Below, piece after piece: positions 1-9,300 of a stretch of 37,554 nt of DNA (positions are counted from its first letter, which is position 1; each line of letters starts with the position of its first letter). The notes beneath the pieces are model-generated. The model saw only the letters and a list, made by a program, of their open reading frames with translations, did no database searches and was not told the DNA's origin. Made by a program: the position numbers and the translations under genes. Source of the DNA: Burkholderiales bacterium RIFCSPHIGHO2_12_FULL_69_20 (GTDB lineage Bacteria; Pseudomonadota; Gammaproteobacteria; Burkholderiales; Burkholderiaceae_C); assembly GCA_001770815.1 (NCBI GenBank), contig MESD01000198.1:1-37554 (forward strand), written 5' to 3'.

Positions 1-335
1 GCCAGCACGCCGTAGTTGCCGTCGAACTTGCCGCCGGTGGGCTGGGTGTCGATGTGGCTGCCGGTCATCACCGGCGGCAGGGCGTTGTTGCGGCCCGGCC
101 GGCGCAGGAAGCCGTTGCCGATCTTGTCGATGGTCACCGTCATGCCGGCCTCGCGCGCCCAGCGGCTGACCAGGTCGCGGCCCTGCTTGTCCAGGTCGGT
201 CAGCGTCAACCTGCAGACGCCGCCCTTGGGCGTGGCGCCGATCTGGGCCAGCTCCATCAGGCTGTCCCACAGGCGCTGGCCGTCGATGCGCAGGCCGGCG
301 ATCTTCTCGGCCAGCGGGGTGGTCTTCGTGTCCAT
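1..335 (-). CDS. Zn-dependent amidohydrolase (beta-ureidopropionase / N-carbamoyl amino acid hydrolase type), 3' part outside window
   Basis: Only the first 111 or so codons are present; the gene runs off the left edge. The ATG at 335 follows an AGGAG about six bases upstream. The M20-type motif GSHIDTQPTGGKFDG sits near residues 92-106; in this family its His and Asp (about H94 and D105) bind the metal. The N-terminus resembles the hydantoinase/carbamoylase amidase family (HyuC, AllC). As last gene of a preT-preA-hydA operon it most likely cleaves N-carbamoyl-beta-alanine or N-carbamoyl-beta-aminoisobutyrate to the beta-amino acid, CO2 and ammonia, the third step of reductive pyrimidine breakdown. 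Family assignment is firm. The exact substrate is inferred from context, and an allantoate or N-carbamoyl-L-amino acid substrate cannot be excluded from the fragment. Confidence 0.88.
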   Translation of the reverse strand, partial: MDTKTTPLAEKIAGLRIDGQRLWDSLMELAQIGATPKGGVCRLTLTDLDKQGRDLVSRWAREAGMTVTIDKIGNGFLRRPGRNNALPPVMTGSHIDTQPTGGKFDGNYGVL

Positions 336-351
336 GTCTGACTCCTGAGGG

Positions 352-3192
<2,841 letters not shown>

Positions 3193-3215
3193 GGTGGGGT
3201 TCTCCGCTCAAGCCA

Positions 3216-4595
3216 TCAGGGGTTGTGGATCGCGGCGTGGATGGCCAGGGCGGCGCGCTTGCCGTCCTCCACCGCCTCCACCGTCAGGTCGCGCCCGCCG
3301 AGCCGGCAGTCGCCACCGGCGTAGAGCCCGGGCACGCCGGTGCGGCCGTCGTCGTCGGCGACGATGCGCCCGTCCTGCAGCGTCAGGCCGAAGTCGGTCA
3401 GCAGCGCGGTGTCGAGCTTCTGGCCGATGGCCTTGAACACCATGTCGGCGGCCAGCGTCTCGTGCAGGCCGGTGGGCTGCAGCCGCCCGCCCACCAGCGC
3501 CTGCCGCGCAAAGCGCACGGCCACCGCATGGTCGGCGGCGTCTCCCGAGCCGGGCAAGATCGCCTCGGGCACCAGCCAGTGGTGGATGGTGATGCCGTGG
3601 GTTTGCGCCCAATCCTGCTCGGCGCGCGAGGCGCCCATCGTGGCCGGTCCGCGCCGGTAGACCATGTGCACCGATTCGGCGCCCAGCAGCTTGCTCTGCA
3701 CCGCGGCGTCCACCGCGGTCATGCCGCCGCCGATCACCACCACCCGGCGGCCTATCGGCAAATGCTGCAGCGCGGCCGGATCGGCGGCCTGCCGCAACTC
3801 GGCGATGAAGTCCACCGCATCGCGCACGCCCGCCAGGTGCTCGCCCGGCACGCCCAGGCCCTGCGTGGTGGCCAGGCCCACGGCCAGGTAGACGGCGGCA
3901 TGGTCGCGGCGCAGCGCCTGCAGCTGCGCGGCGTCTTCGAGCCGCCAGCCGGTCTTCAGCGTGATGCCGCCTAGCCCCAACAGCCAGTCGATCTCGCGGC
4001 GGGCGAAGTCGTCGGCCACCTTGTAGGCGGCCAGGCCGTATTCGTTCAGGCCACCGCCCTTGGTCTGGGCATCGTGCAGCACCACCGCATGGCCCAGCCG
4101 CGCCAGGCCCAACGCGCAGGCCAGCCCGGCCGGCCCGGCGCCCACCACCGCCACGCGCTGGCCGGTGGGGGCGGCGCGCGACAGCAGCGTGGCTATCGGG
4201 CGGTCCATCACCGCGTCGACCGCGTAGCGCTGCAGGCGGCCGATCTCGACCGGCTTGCCTTGTTGCGTGGTGCGCACGCAGGCCTGCTCGCACAGCACCT
4301 CGGTGGGGCAGACGCGGGCGCAGGTGCCGCCCAGCGGGTTGGCCTCAAGGATGGTCTTGGCGGCGCCGCGCAGGTTGTCGTCGGCGATGCGGCGGATGAA
4401 GCTGGGCACGTCGATGCCGGTGGGGCACGCGGTGGTGCAGGGCGCATCAAAACAGTACAGGCAGCGCTCGGCCTCGACCAACGCCTGGCCGCGGCTGTAG
4501 CGCGGGGCCGCGTCGGCAAAGTGCTGGGGATACAGCTCGGCGGCCAGGCGGGCGGGGCGGACGTCGGGCGCGGACAGCGGTTCAGGGGTGGACAC
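3216..4595 (-). CDS. preT: NAD-dependent dihydropyrimidine dehydrogenase subunit PreT
   Basis: A 459-residue FAD/NAD oxidoreductase of the glutamate-synthase small-subunit type that passes electrons from NADH to PreA. The N-terminal region carries cysteine groups for Fe-S clusters (CLYCFDAPCTTACP, then CARVCPTEVLCEQAC). An FAD Rossmann motif follows (VAVVGAGPAGLACA), then an NAD site (VVVIGGGMTAVDAA), and the end is YAGGDCRLGG. The frame is open to 5204, but the family N-terminus begins at GTG 4595, which has AGGAG eight bases upstream; the longer frame would run through the control region and into the Rieske gene. First gene of the pyrimidine operon. Confidence 0.93.
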   Translation of the reverse strand: MSTPEPLSAPDVRPARLAAELYPQHFADAAPRYSRGQALVEAERCLYCFDAPCTTACPTGIDVPSFIRRIADDNLRGAAKTILEANPLGGTCARVCPTEVLCEQACVRTTQQGKPVEIGRLQRYAVDAVMDRPIATLLSRAAPTGQRVAVVGAGPAGLACALGLARLGHAVVLHDAQTKGGGLNEYGLAAYKVADDFARREIDWLLGLGGITLKTGWRLEDAAQLQALRRDHAAVYLAVGLATTQGLGVPGEHLAGVRDAVDFIAELRQAADPAALQHLPIGRRVVVIGGGMTAVDAAVQSKLLGAESVHMVYRRGPATMGASRAEQDWAQTHGITIHHWLVPEAILPGSGDAADHAVAVRFARQALVGGRLQPTGLHETLAADMVFKAIGQKLDTALLTDFGLTLQDGRIVADDDGRTGVPGLYAGGDCRLGGRDLTVEAVEDGKRAALAIHAAIHNP

Positions 4596-4648
4596 GCGGG
4601 CAGCTCCTGCAGCGCCGGGCGGGAAGGGCGGCCCGGGATCGCCAGAAT

Positions 4649-4664
4649 CTGACCGTTTGGTCAG
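4649..4664. promoter_or_regulatory. RutR-like TetR-family operator palindrome
   Basis: CTGACCGTTTGGTCAG is a perfect inverted repeat with 6-bp arms around GTTT. It lies in the 224-bp region between the divergent preT and Rieske oxygenase genes, about 55 bp from the preT start and 155 bp from the Rieske start. E. coli RutR, the TetR-family regulator of pyrimidine use, recognises TTGACCAnnTGGTCAA; the TGACC-N4-GGTCA core is the same here. Operator status and the regulator are inferred, and no tetR gene lies in the window. Confidence 0.65.
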
Positions 4665-4738
4665 GAATCCGTCGAATGCTACGCAAACCGCGTGCCAGCT
4701 GGCGACCCCGGACAAACCCCGGCGCGGCAGGCGGCACT

Positions 4739-4753
4739 TGTCGTACTGCGACA
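4739..4753. promoter_or_regulatory. Second inverted repeat in the preT/Rieske control region
   Basis: TGTCGTACTGCGACA is an inverted repeat with 5-bp arms and a 5-bp spacer, ending 66 bp before the Rieske oxygenase ATG. Its position suits an operator for that gene. The arms are short, so it may be chance in GC-rich sequence. Confidence 0.35.
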
Positions 4754-4819
4754 GGACAGACAGCGCGTCGCGTCTGGCGCAAGCTGGCAGGTCACCCAAC
4801 CCGTTGCCGCGGAGGCCCC

Positions 4820-5914
4820 ATGCCCATCCTGCCCGAACGCATCCGACTGGCGGCCCTGCACGGCCAATCGCAGCTGGCCGACGAGACCACGCCCTTCGTG
4901 CGCAATGCCTGGTACGTGGCCGCGCTGGCCCACGAGGTGGACCGCCAGCCGCTGGCGCGCCGCCTGCTGGACCTGCCGGTGGTGCTGTTCCGCCAGCTCG
5001 ACGGCCGCGCGGTGGCGCTGGAAGACCGCTGCGCCCACCGCTCTTTCCCGCTGTCGCGCGGCACGCTGGACGGCGACACGCTGGTCTGCGGTTACCACGG
5101 CGCGCGCTACGACGGTGATGGCCACTGCCGCCACGTGCCTTCGCAGTCCCAGATTCCGCCAGGCGCGATGGTGCGGGCGTTCCCGCTGCACGAGGCCGGT
5201 GCATTGGTGTGGATCTGGATGGGCGATCCGGCGAAGGCCGATATCGCGGCCGTGCCGCACCAGCCCTGGATGGCCGATGCGGGTTGGGTCTCGTCCACTG
5301 AGCGGCTGCACCTGTTGGCCAGCTACGTGCGGCTGCACGAGAACCTGCTGGACCTGACCCACCTCAGCTTCCTGCATGCCAACAGCTTCGGCACGCCCGA
5401 CTACGCCAGCGCACCCTTCGACACCCGGCTGGATGAAGACGCCGGCCGCTTCGCCCTGCTGCGCACGGTGTCGCCCACCCGGCTGCCCCCGCTGTGGGCG
5501 CGCCCCACCGGGCTGGACGGGGTGGACGCGGCGCGGGTCGTCGAGTCGACCTTCCTGTCGCCCGCGCTGCATGTGGTGGCGGTCAAGTTCTACGCCTGCG
5601 CCTTGCCCGAGGACGCACAGCCCGCACGCGCCATCCGCACCGCCCACATCGTCACGCCCGAGTCGGGCCAGCGCACCCACTACTTCATCCAGCATGCGCG
5701 CAACTTCGCGCTCGACGACGACGACATCACCGCCTTCATGCATGCGCAGCTGTTGAAGGCCTTCCAGGAGGATGTCGACGGGCTGGAGGCGATCGAGGCG
5801 CTGCTGGGCGGCTATGCCGAGCAGCAGCCCGAGATCTCGTTCCACGCCGACCGCGCATCGCTGGCGATGCGGCGGTGGTTGAAGCGGCAGGCCCATGCGG
5901 AGCTGGCCGGTTGA
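4820..5914 (+). CDS. Rieske non-heme iron oxygenase, alpha (terminal oxygenase) subunit
   Basis: A 364-residue protein of the VanA / toluenesulfonate-monooxygenase type. The Rieske 2Fe-2S ligands are C71-x-H73 (CAHRSF) and C90-x2-H93 (CGYHG). The catalytic mononuclear iron motif is D178-x2-H181-x4-H186 in ENLLDLTHLSFLH. The frame is open from 4676, but ATG 4820 has GGAGG five bases upstream and gives the normal family N-terminus. No reductase partner is in the window. It is divergent from the pyrimidine operon and shares its control region. Relatives demethylate or hydroxylate aromatic or heterocyclic compounds, so a substituted pyrimidine or related heterocycle is possible, but the substrate cannot be read from the sequence. 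Confidence 0.9.
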   Translation: MPILPERIRLAALHGQSQLADETTPFVRNAWYVAALAHEVDRQPLARRLLDLPVVLFRQLDGRAVALEDRCAHRSFPLSRGTLDGDTLVCGYHGARYDGDGHCRHVPSQSQIPPGAMVRAFPLHEAGALVWIWMGDPAKADIAAVPHQPWMADAGWVSSTERLHLLASYVRLHENLLDLTHLSFLHANSFGTPDYASAPFDTRLDEDAGRFALLRTVSPTRLPPLWARPTGLDGVDAARVVESTFLSPALHVVAVKFYACALPEDAQPARAIRTAHIVTPESGQRTHYFIQHARNFALDDDDITAFMHAQLLKAFQEDVDGLEAIEALLGGYAEQQPEISFHADRASLAMRRWLKRQAHAELAG

Positions 5915-5945
5915 GCCACCGCGCCCTTGCCTTCGCCCGCGCGGC

Positions 5946-6110
5946 TCAGAAGCTGTGAATGAACCTGGCGTGACCGAGCAGACCGGCCAAGCGGCCCCAA
6001 TCTAGGCGCAAAGCGCAGCCATAGCTCGGGCTATGGCGAGCATTTGCAACGACGAGTGGGACCGTTTGGTCGGGATGAGCGGGCATGTCGGGTTCGTTCA
6101 CAGCTTCTCA
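5946..6110. repeat. 165-bp imperfect palindrome with GAAGCTGTGAA termini
   Basis: The left half read forward and the right half read on the other strand match along their whole length with a single 1-nt offset. About 41 of the outer 53 positions agree, both ends carry GAAGCTGTGAA then GAACC, and the centre is ATAGCTCGGGCTAT (6021-6034). The right end contains the luxR stop codon. It sits between convergent genes and could fold into a long hairpin. This suggests a small mobile or REP/MITE-like element, a bidirectional terminator, or both. There is no coding capacity and no obvious target duplication. Confidence 0.8.
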
Positions 6111-6905
6111 GCGGTCCGACAACACCGAGCCCGTACCAAAGCGGCGAAACAGCTCCACCTGCCGCCGCACGCCCAGCTTCTGGAACGCGCGCTGCCGGTA
6201 GGTGGCCACGCTGGTCGGGCTGAGGCCGAGTTGCTGGCCGGTCTGCTTGGCGCTGTGGCCCGCCAGGATCGCCCGCACCACCTGCCGCTCACGCTCGGAC
6301 AGCCCCTTCAACGGGTCGGGCGCCGGGTCGACCACAGCGGCAGCACCGGCCAACGCCAGATGCCGGCGCACCGCCGCCGCCAACGCCGGGGCCTGCTGGC
6401 GCCAACCTTGCTGCGCGGACTGCGGCGAGATCGCGCAGCGCCGGGGCCGGTAGGCATTGAGCACGATCCAGCTGGCACCCCCGCCGGCGGGGATCAACAG
6501 CGAGATGCGTTCGTCCAAGCCCACGGCGTCGTAACAGGCCGCGCGCCAGGCTTCACTGGGCAGCTGCGCGGCGTGCAGGTGGCTGACGCCCAGCTGCCCG
6601 CCCAGCAGCGGCAGGCCACGCAGGTTGTGATCCAGCCGGTAGTGCTGCTCGCCCACATAGCGGTGCCCCGCCAGTTGCGCCGCATCGCCGCGCCGGCTGG
6701 CCGCGGCCAGCAGCACCGGGGCACTGGCGTCGGTACCGGTATCGACGCCAAGCAAGGACAGATCACTGGCCCCGGCCACCTCGGCGCACAGGCCCAGCAG
6801 CGCGGGCAGGAAGTGCGCATCGCCGATGTGCTCGATCAGCGCAGGCCAGCCCGCGTTGGTTCCGGCGCGCCCGGCCTCGGTGGGCTCGACCGGCCTCAGG
6901 TGCAT
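6108..6905 (-). CDS. LuxR-family transcriptional regulator
   Basis: A 265-residue protein with a C-terminal LuxR/FixJ helix-turn-helix at about residues 201-256 (GLSERERQVVRAILAGHSAK, then LSPTSVATYRQRAFQKLGV). The N-terminal 190 residues match neither a receiver domain nor a clear acyl-homoserine-lactone-binding domain by eye, so the signal is unknown. The ATG overlaps the stop of the upstream DUF2817 gene (TGATG), indicating translational coupling. It is thus the last gene of an M20-DUF2817-LuxR unit and may control that unit in response to its substrate. The stop lies inside the right end of the 165-bp palindrome. Confidence 0.88.
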   Translation of the reverse strand: MHLRPVEPTEAGRAGTNAGWPALIEHIGDAHFLPALLGLCAEVAGASDLSLLGVDTGTDASAPVLLAAASRRGDAAQLAGHRYVGEQHYRLDHNLRGLPLLGGQLGVSHLHAAQLPSEAWRAACYDAVGLDERISLLIPAGGGASWIVLNAYRPRRCAISPQSAQQGWRQQAPALAAAVRRHLALAGAAAVVDPAPDPLKGLSERERQVVRAILAGHSAKQTGQQLGLSPTSVATYRQRAFQKLGVRRQVELFRRFGTGSVLSDR

Positions 6906-8002
6906 CAGGCCCCGCGCGCCAGCCCGGCCACGGCCTGCTGCGTGGCCTCGATGCCTTGCACCAGCACCTGCTGTTTCCAGTCGTCGGTGTCGGTGTAGAA
7001 GGCATCACGCAGCTGGCGCTTGATGGCCTCGCGCTGCGCGGCGGGGGCTTCGGGATGGTTCTCGGCCCACTGGTCGGCGCGCAGCGCGTCCAGCACTTGC
7101 TCGAACGGCAGCGTGCCGTACTCCAGCGCGATGCTGGTGAACTCGGCCTGCGGGCATTCTTCGTAGGCGGCGTTGAACATCATGCCGGTCAGCGCGGCCG
7201 AGGTGGACGAGCCGTCGTAGGTCGAGGTGATGGCCCGGCCATCGGCGCCGCCCCACCAGCGGCGCGCGCGGGCCACGGCCACCGGATCATCACGGCCGGC
7301 AAAGATGCGCTCGCCCTTGCCGCTGGGCCCCAGGCCGGTGTGGAAGTCGATCCAGCCCAGCCGGGCGCAGCGCTGGCCATGGTCCTGCAGCACATGGCGC
7401 AGCGTCTGCTGGCTCCAGGTGGGGTTGTGGCCACCGAAGAACAGGCCCTCGGGATGGTGGTGCTGGCCGCCCGAGACGGCTTTCTGGAAGGCGCTCAGCC
7501 CGTGCCTGGCGATGTAGTCGGCGATGCCCTGGCGCACCGCGTCGGTGGGCGGCCAGGTCTCGGGCACCAGCAGGTGGGCGATGTCGTCGTAGGCGCTGTG
7601 GCGTGCCAGCACCTGGTTGAAATCCTGGAAGTTGCGGTTCAGGTCGACGTTCTCGTGCGTGGTGCGCCTCCACCACGAAAAGCCGTAGGGGTTGAGCCCG
7701 TGCACGTACAGCAGCGCCACGCCCGCCGCGCGCGCCGCCCGGCGCAGCGCGTCGTCGCCCAGCAGCGTGATCTGGATGCCCGAGCCGCAGTAGCCCTCCA
7801 CCCCGTGGCAGGCCGAGCTGAGCAGCAGCAGCGCGGGGGCATTCGCCGGTCCATCGCGCACCACGTCCATCGCCAGCGCCTCGCCGTCGCGGCCCAGCAT
7901 CGGGTGCGGGTGGCTCTGCACGTCCAGGTTCGCGGCATCGGCCGCGGCCAGGAATCGGCGGCGCGCCTCGGCGTAGCTTTGCGAAAAGTGGCCGACCGAC
8001 AT
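6905..8002 (-). CDS. DUF2817 / M14-like metallopeptidase family protein
   Basis: A 365-residue cytoplasmic protein with zinc-carboxypeptidase-like features: H66-x2-E69 in SACHGVEGYCGS, NVDLNRNF, a further histidine in WIDFHTGLG, and a likely catalytic Glu in ALEYGT. This matches DUF2817, a poorly characterised branch near peptidase family M14. No signal peptide is visible. The start at 8002 comes two bases after the stop of the M20 gene and has no clear ribosome binding site, so it probably relies on coupled translation. It overlaps luxR downstream. With an M20 amidohydrolase beside it, the likely substrates are small peptides or N-acyl amino acids; this is inference. Confidence 0.85.
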   Translation of the reverse strand: MSVGHFSQSYAEARRRFLAAADAANLDVQSHPHPMLGRDGEALAMDVVRDGPANAPALLLLSSACHGVEGYCGSGIQITLLGDDALRRAARAAGVALLYVHGLNPYGFSWWRRTTHENVDLNRNFQDFNQVLARHSAYDDIAHLLVPETWPPTDAVRQGIADYIARHGLSAFQKAVSGGQHHHPEGLFFGGHNPTWSQQTLRHVLQDHGQRCARLGWIDFHTGLGPSGKGERIFAGRDDPVAVARARRWWGGADGRAITSTYDGSSTSAALTGMMFNAAYEECPQAEFTSIALEYGTLPFEQVLDALRADQWAENHPEAPAAQREAIKRQLRDAFYTDTDDWKQQVLVQGIEATQQAVAGLARGA

Positions 8003-8004
8003 GC

Positions 8005-9198
8005 TCAGCGCGGCGTGTTCAGCCAGGTCTCGGCGATGCGCACCCAGGCAGTGGCGCCCAGCGGGATCAGGTCGTCGTTGAAGTCGTAGCTGGGGTTGTG
8101 CAGCATGCAAGGGCCCAGGCCATGGCCGCCCTCGCGGTGGGCGCCGTCGCCGTTGCCGATCATGAAGTAGCAGCCGGGCTTCTCGAGCAGGTAGTAGCTG
8201 AAGTCTTCTGCGCCCATCGTGGGCTCGAACTCCAGCACGTTCTCGGGGCCTACCACCTCGCCCAGCACGCGCTGCGCAAAGGCGGTTTCGGCCTCGTGGT
8301 TGATGGTGGGCGGGTAGTTGCGGTGGAAGTGGAACTCGCACTCGCAGTCGTAGGCCGCCGCGGTCGCCTTGGCCATCTCGCGCATGCGCTGCTCGATCAG
8401 GTCGAGCACCTCGGTGGTGAAAGTGCGCACCGTGCCCTGCAGCTCGCACAGCTCGGGGATCACGTTGGTGGCCTCGCCGGTGTGGATCATCGTCACCGAG
8501 ATCACGCCAGTGTCGAGCGGGCGCTTGTTGCGGCTGATGATGGTCTGGAAGCCCTGCACCATCGCGCAGGCGGCGGGCACCGGGTCGACGCCCAGGTGCG
8601 GCATCGCGCCGTGTGCGCCCTTGCCCTTGAGCACGATCTTGAATTCGTTGCTCGACGCGTAGCAGGGCCCGGCCTTCAGCGCAAACTGGCCCACCTGCAT
8701 GCCGGGCCAGTTGTGCGCGCCGAACATCGCCTCCATCGGGAACAGCTTGAACAGCCCGTCCTTGATCATCTCGCGCGCGCCGCCGCCACCTTCTTCGGCG
8801 GGCTGGAAGACCAGATACACCGTGCCGTCGAAGTTGCGGTGCCGCGCCAGGTGCTTGGCAGCCGCCAGCAGCATCGCGGTGTGGCCGTCGTGGCCGCAGG
8901 CGTGCATCCTGCCCGCATGCTGGCTGGCATGGGCGAAGGTATTGCCCTCCTGCATCGGCAGCGCGTCGATGTCGGCGCGCAGGCCCACCGCGCGGTCGGA
9001 GCTGCCGTTCTTGATGATGCCCACCACCCCGGTGGTGCCCAGCCCGCGGTGCACCGGGATGCCCCAGTCGGTGAGCGCCTGCGCGATCACGTCGGACGTG
9101 CGCTGCTCCTGGAAGCACAGCTCGGGATGGGCGTGGATGTCGCGTCGCAGCGTGGTGATGGCGGCCGCGTCGGCCAGGATGGATTCGATCAGGCGCAT
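8005..9198 (-). CDS. M20-family amidohydrolase (hippurate hydrolase / N-acyl amino acid amidohydrolase type)
   Basis: A 397-residue peptidase of the M20D group, which removes acyl groups from N-acyl amino acids such as hippurate. Expected metal and catalytic motifs are in order: RADIDALPM, MHACGHDGHTAML, FQPAEEGGGG, GKGAHGAMPH and GAEDFSYY. The frame extends 16 codons upstream, but ATG 9198 has GGGAG about eight bases upstream and yields the family N-terminus (MRLIESI). An intrinsic-terminator-like hairpin lies just before this start. It heads the tight M20-DUF2817-LuxR unit. Family is certain; the substrate is not. Confidence 0.92.
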   Translation of the reverse strand: MRLIESILADAAAITTLRRDIHAHPELCFQEQRTSDVIAQALTDWGIPVHRGLGTTGVVGIIKNGSSDRAVGLRADIDALPMQEGNTFAHASQHAGRMHACGHDGHTAMLLAAAKHLARHRNFDGTVYLVFQPAEEGGGGAREMIKDGLFKLFPMEAMFGAHNWPGMQVGQFALKAGPCYASSNEFKIVLKGKGAHGAMPHLGVDPVPAACAMVQGFQTIISRNKRPLDTGVISVTMIHTGEATNVIPELCELQGTVRTFTTEVLDLIEQRMREMAKATAAAYDCECEFHFHRNYPPTINHEAETAFAQRVLGEVVGPENVLEFEPTMGAEDFSYYLLEKPGCYFMIGNGDGAHREGGHGLGPCMLHNPSYDFNDDLIPLGATAWVRIAETWLNTPR

Positions 9199-9210
9199 GG
9201 CGGGGGCTCC

Positions 9211-9239
9211 CAAAAAACAAAGGGCCCCTGGGCAGGGGC
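9211..9239 (-). terminator. Intrinsic terminator or attenuator ahead of the M20 gene
   Basis: Read on the minus strand, a GC-rich hairpin (arms GCCCCT/AGGGGC, 9224-9239) is followed by CCTTTGTTTTTT. This is the classic Rho-independent layout. It ends only 12 bases before the M20 start codon and merges into its ribosome binding site. It either ends the binding-protein transcript or attenuates read-through into the M20 unit. Confidence 0.7.
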
Positions 9240-9269
9240 GGTGCAATCGAAATTTCAGTTTACGCCGCG

Positions 9270-9300
9270 GCCAAGCCCCGCGGGAGGGGCGGGGCTTGGC
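9270..9300 (-). terminator. Hairpin at the end of the binding-protein gene
   Basis: Perfect 10-bp arms GCCAAGCCCC and GGGGCTTGGC with an 11-base loop begin at the last base of the binding-protein stop codon. No T-run follows, so it may act with the hairpin at 9211-9239 or protect the 3' end rather than terminate alone. Confidence 0.55.

Noticed and set aside
4596-5204. N-terminal extension of preT to 5204
   Set aside because: It would run through the divergent control region and the start of the Rieske gene. GTG 4595 has a good ribosome binding site and fits the family length.
6060-6071. GACCGTTTGGTC as a second true RutR operator
   Set aside because: It is part of the 165-bp palindrome, lies between convergent gene ends, and lacks the outer C/G and T/A arm positions, so element sequence explains it better. 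Kept only as a finding about recurrence.
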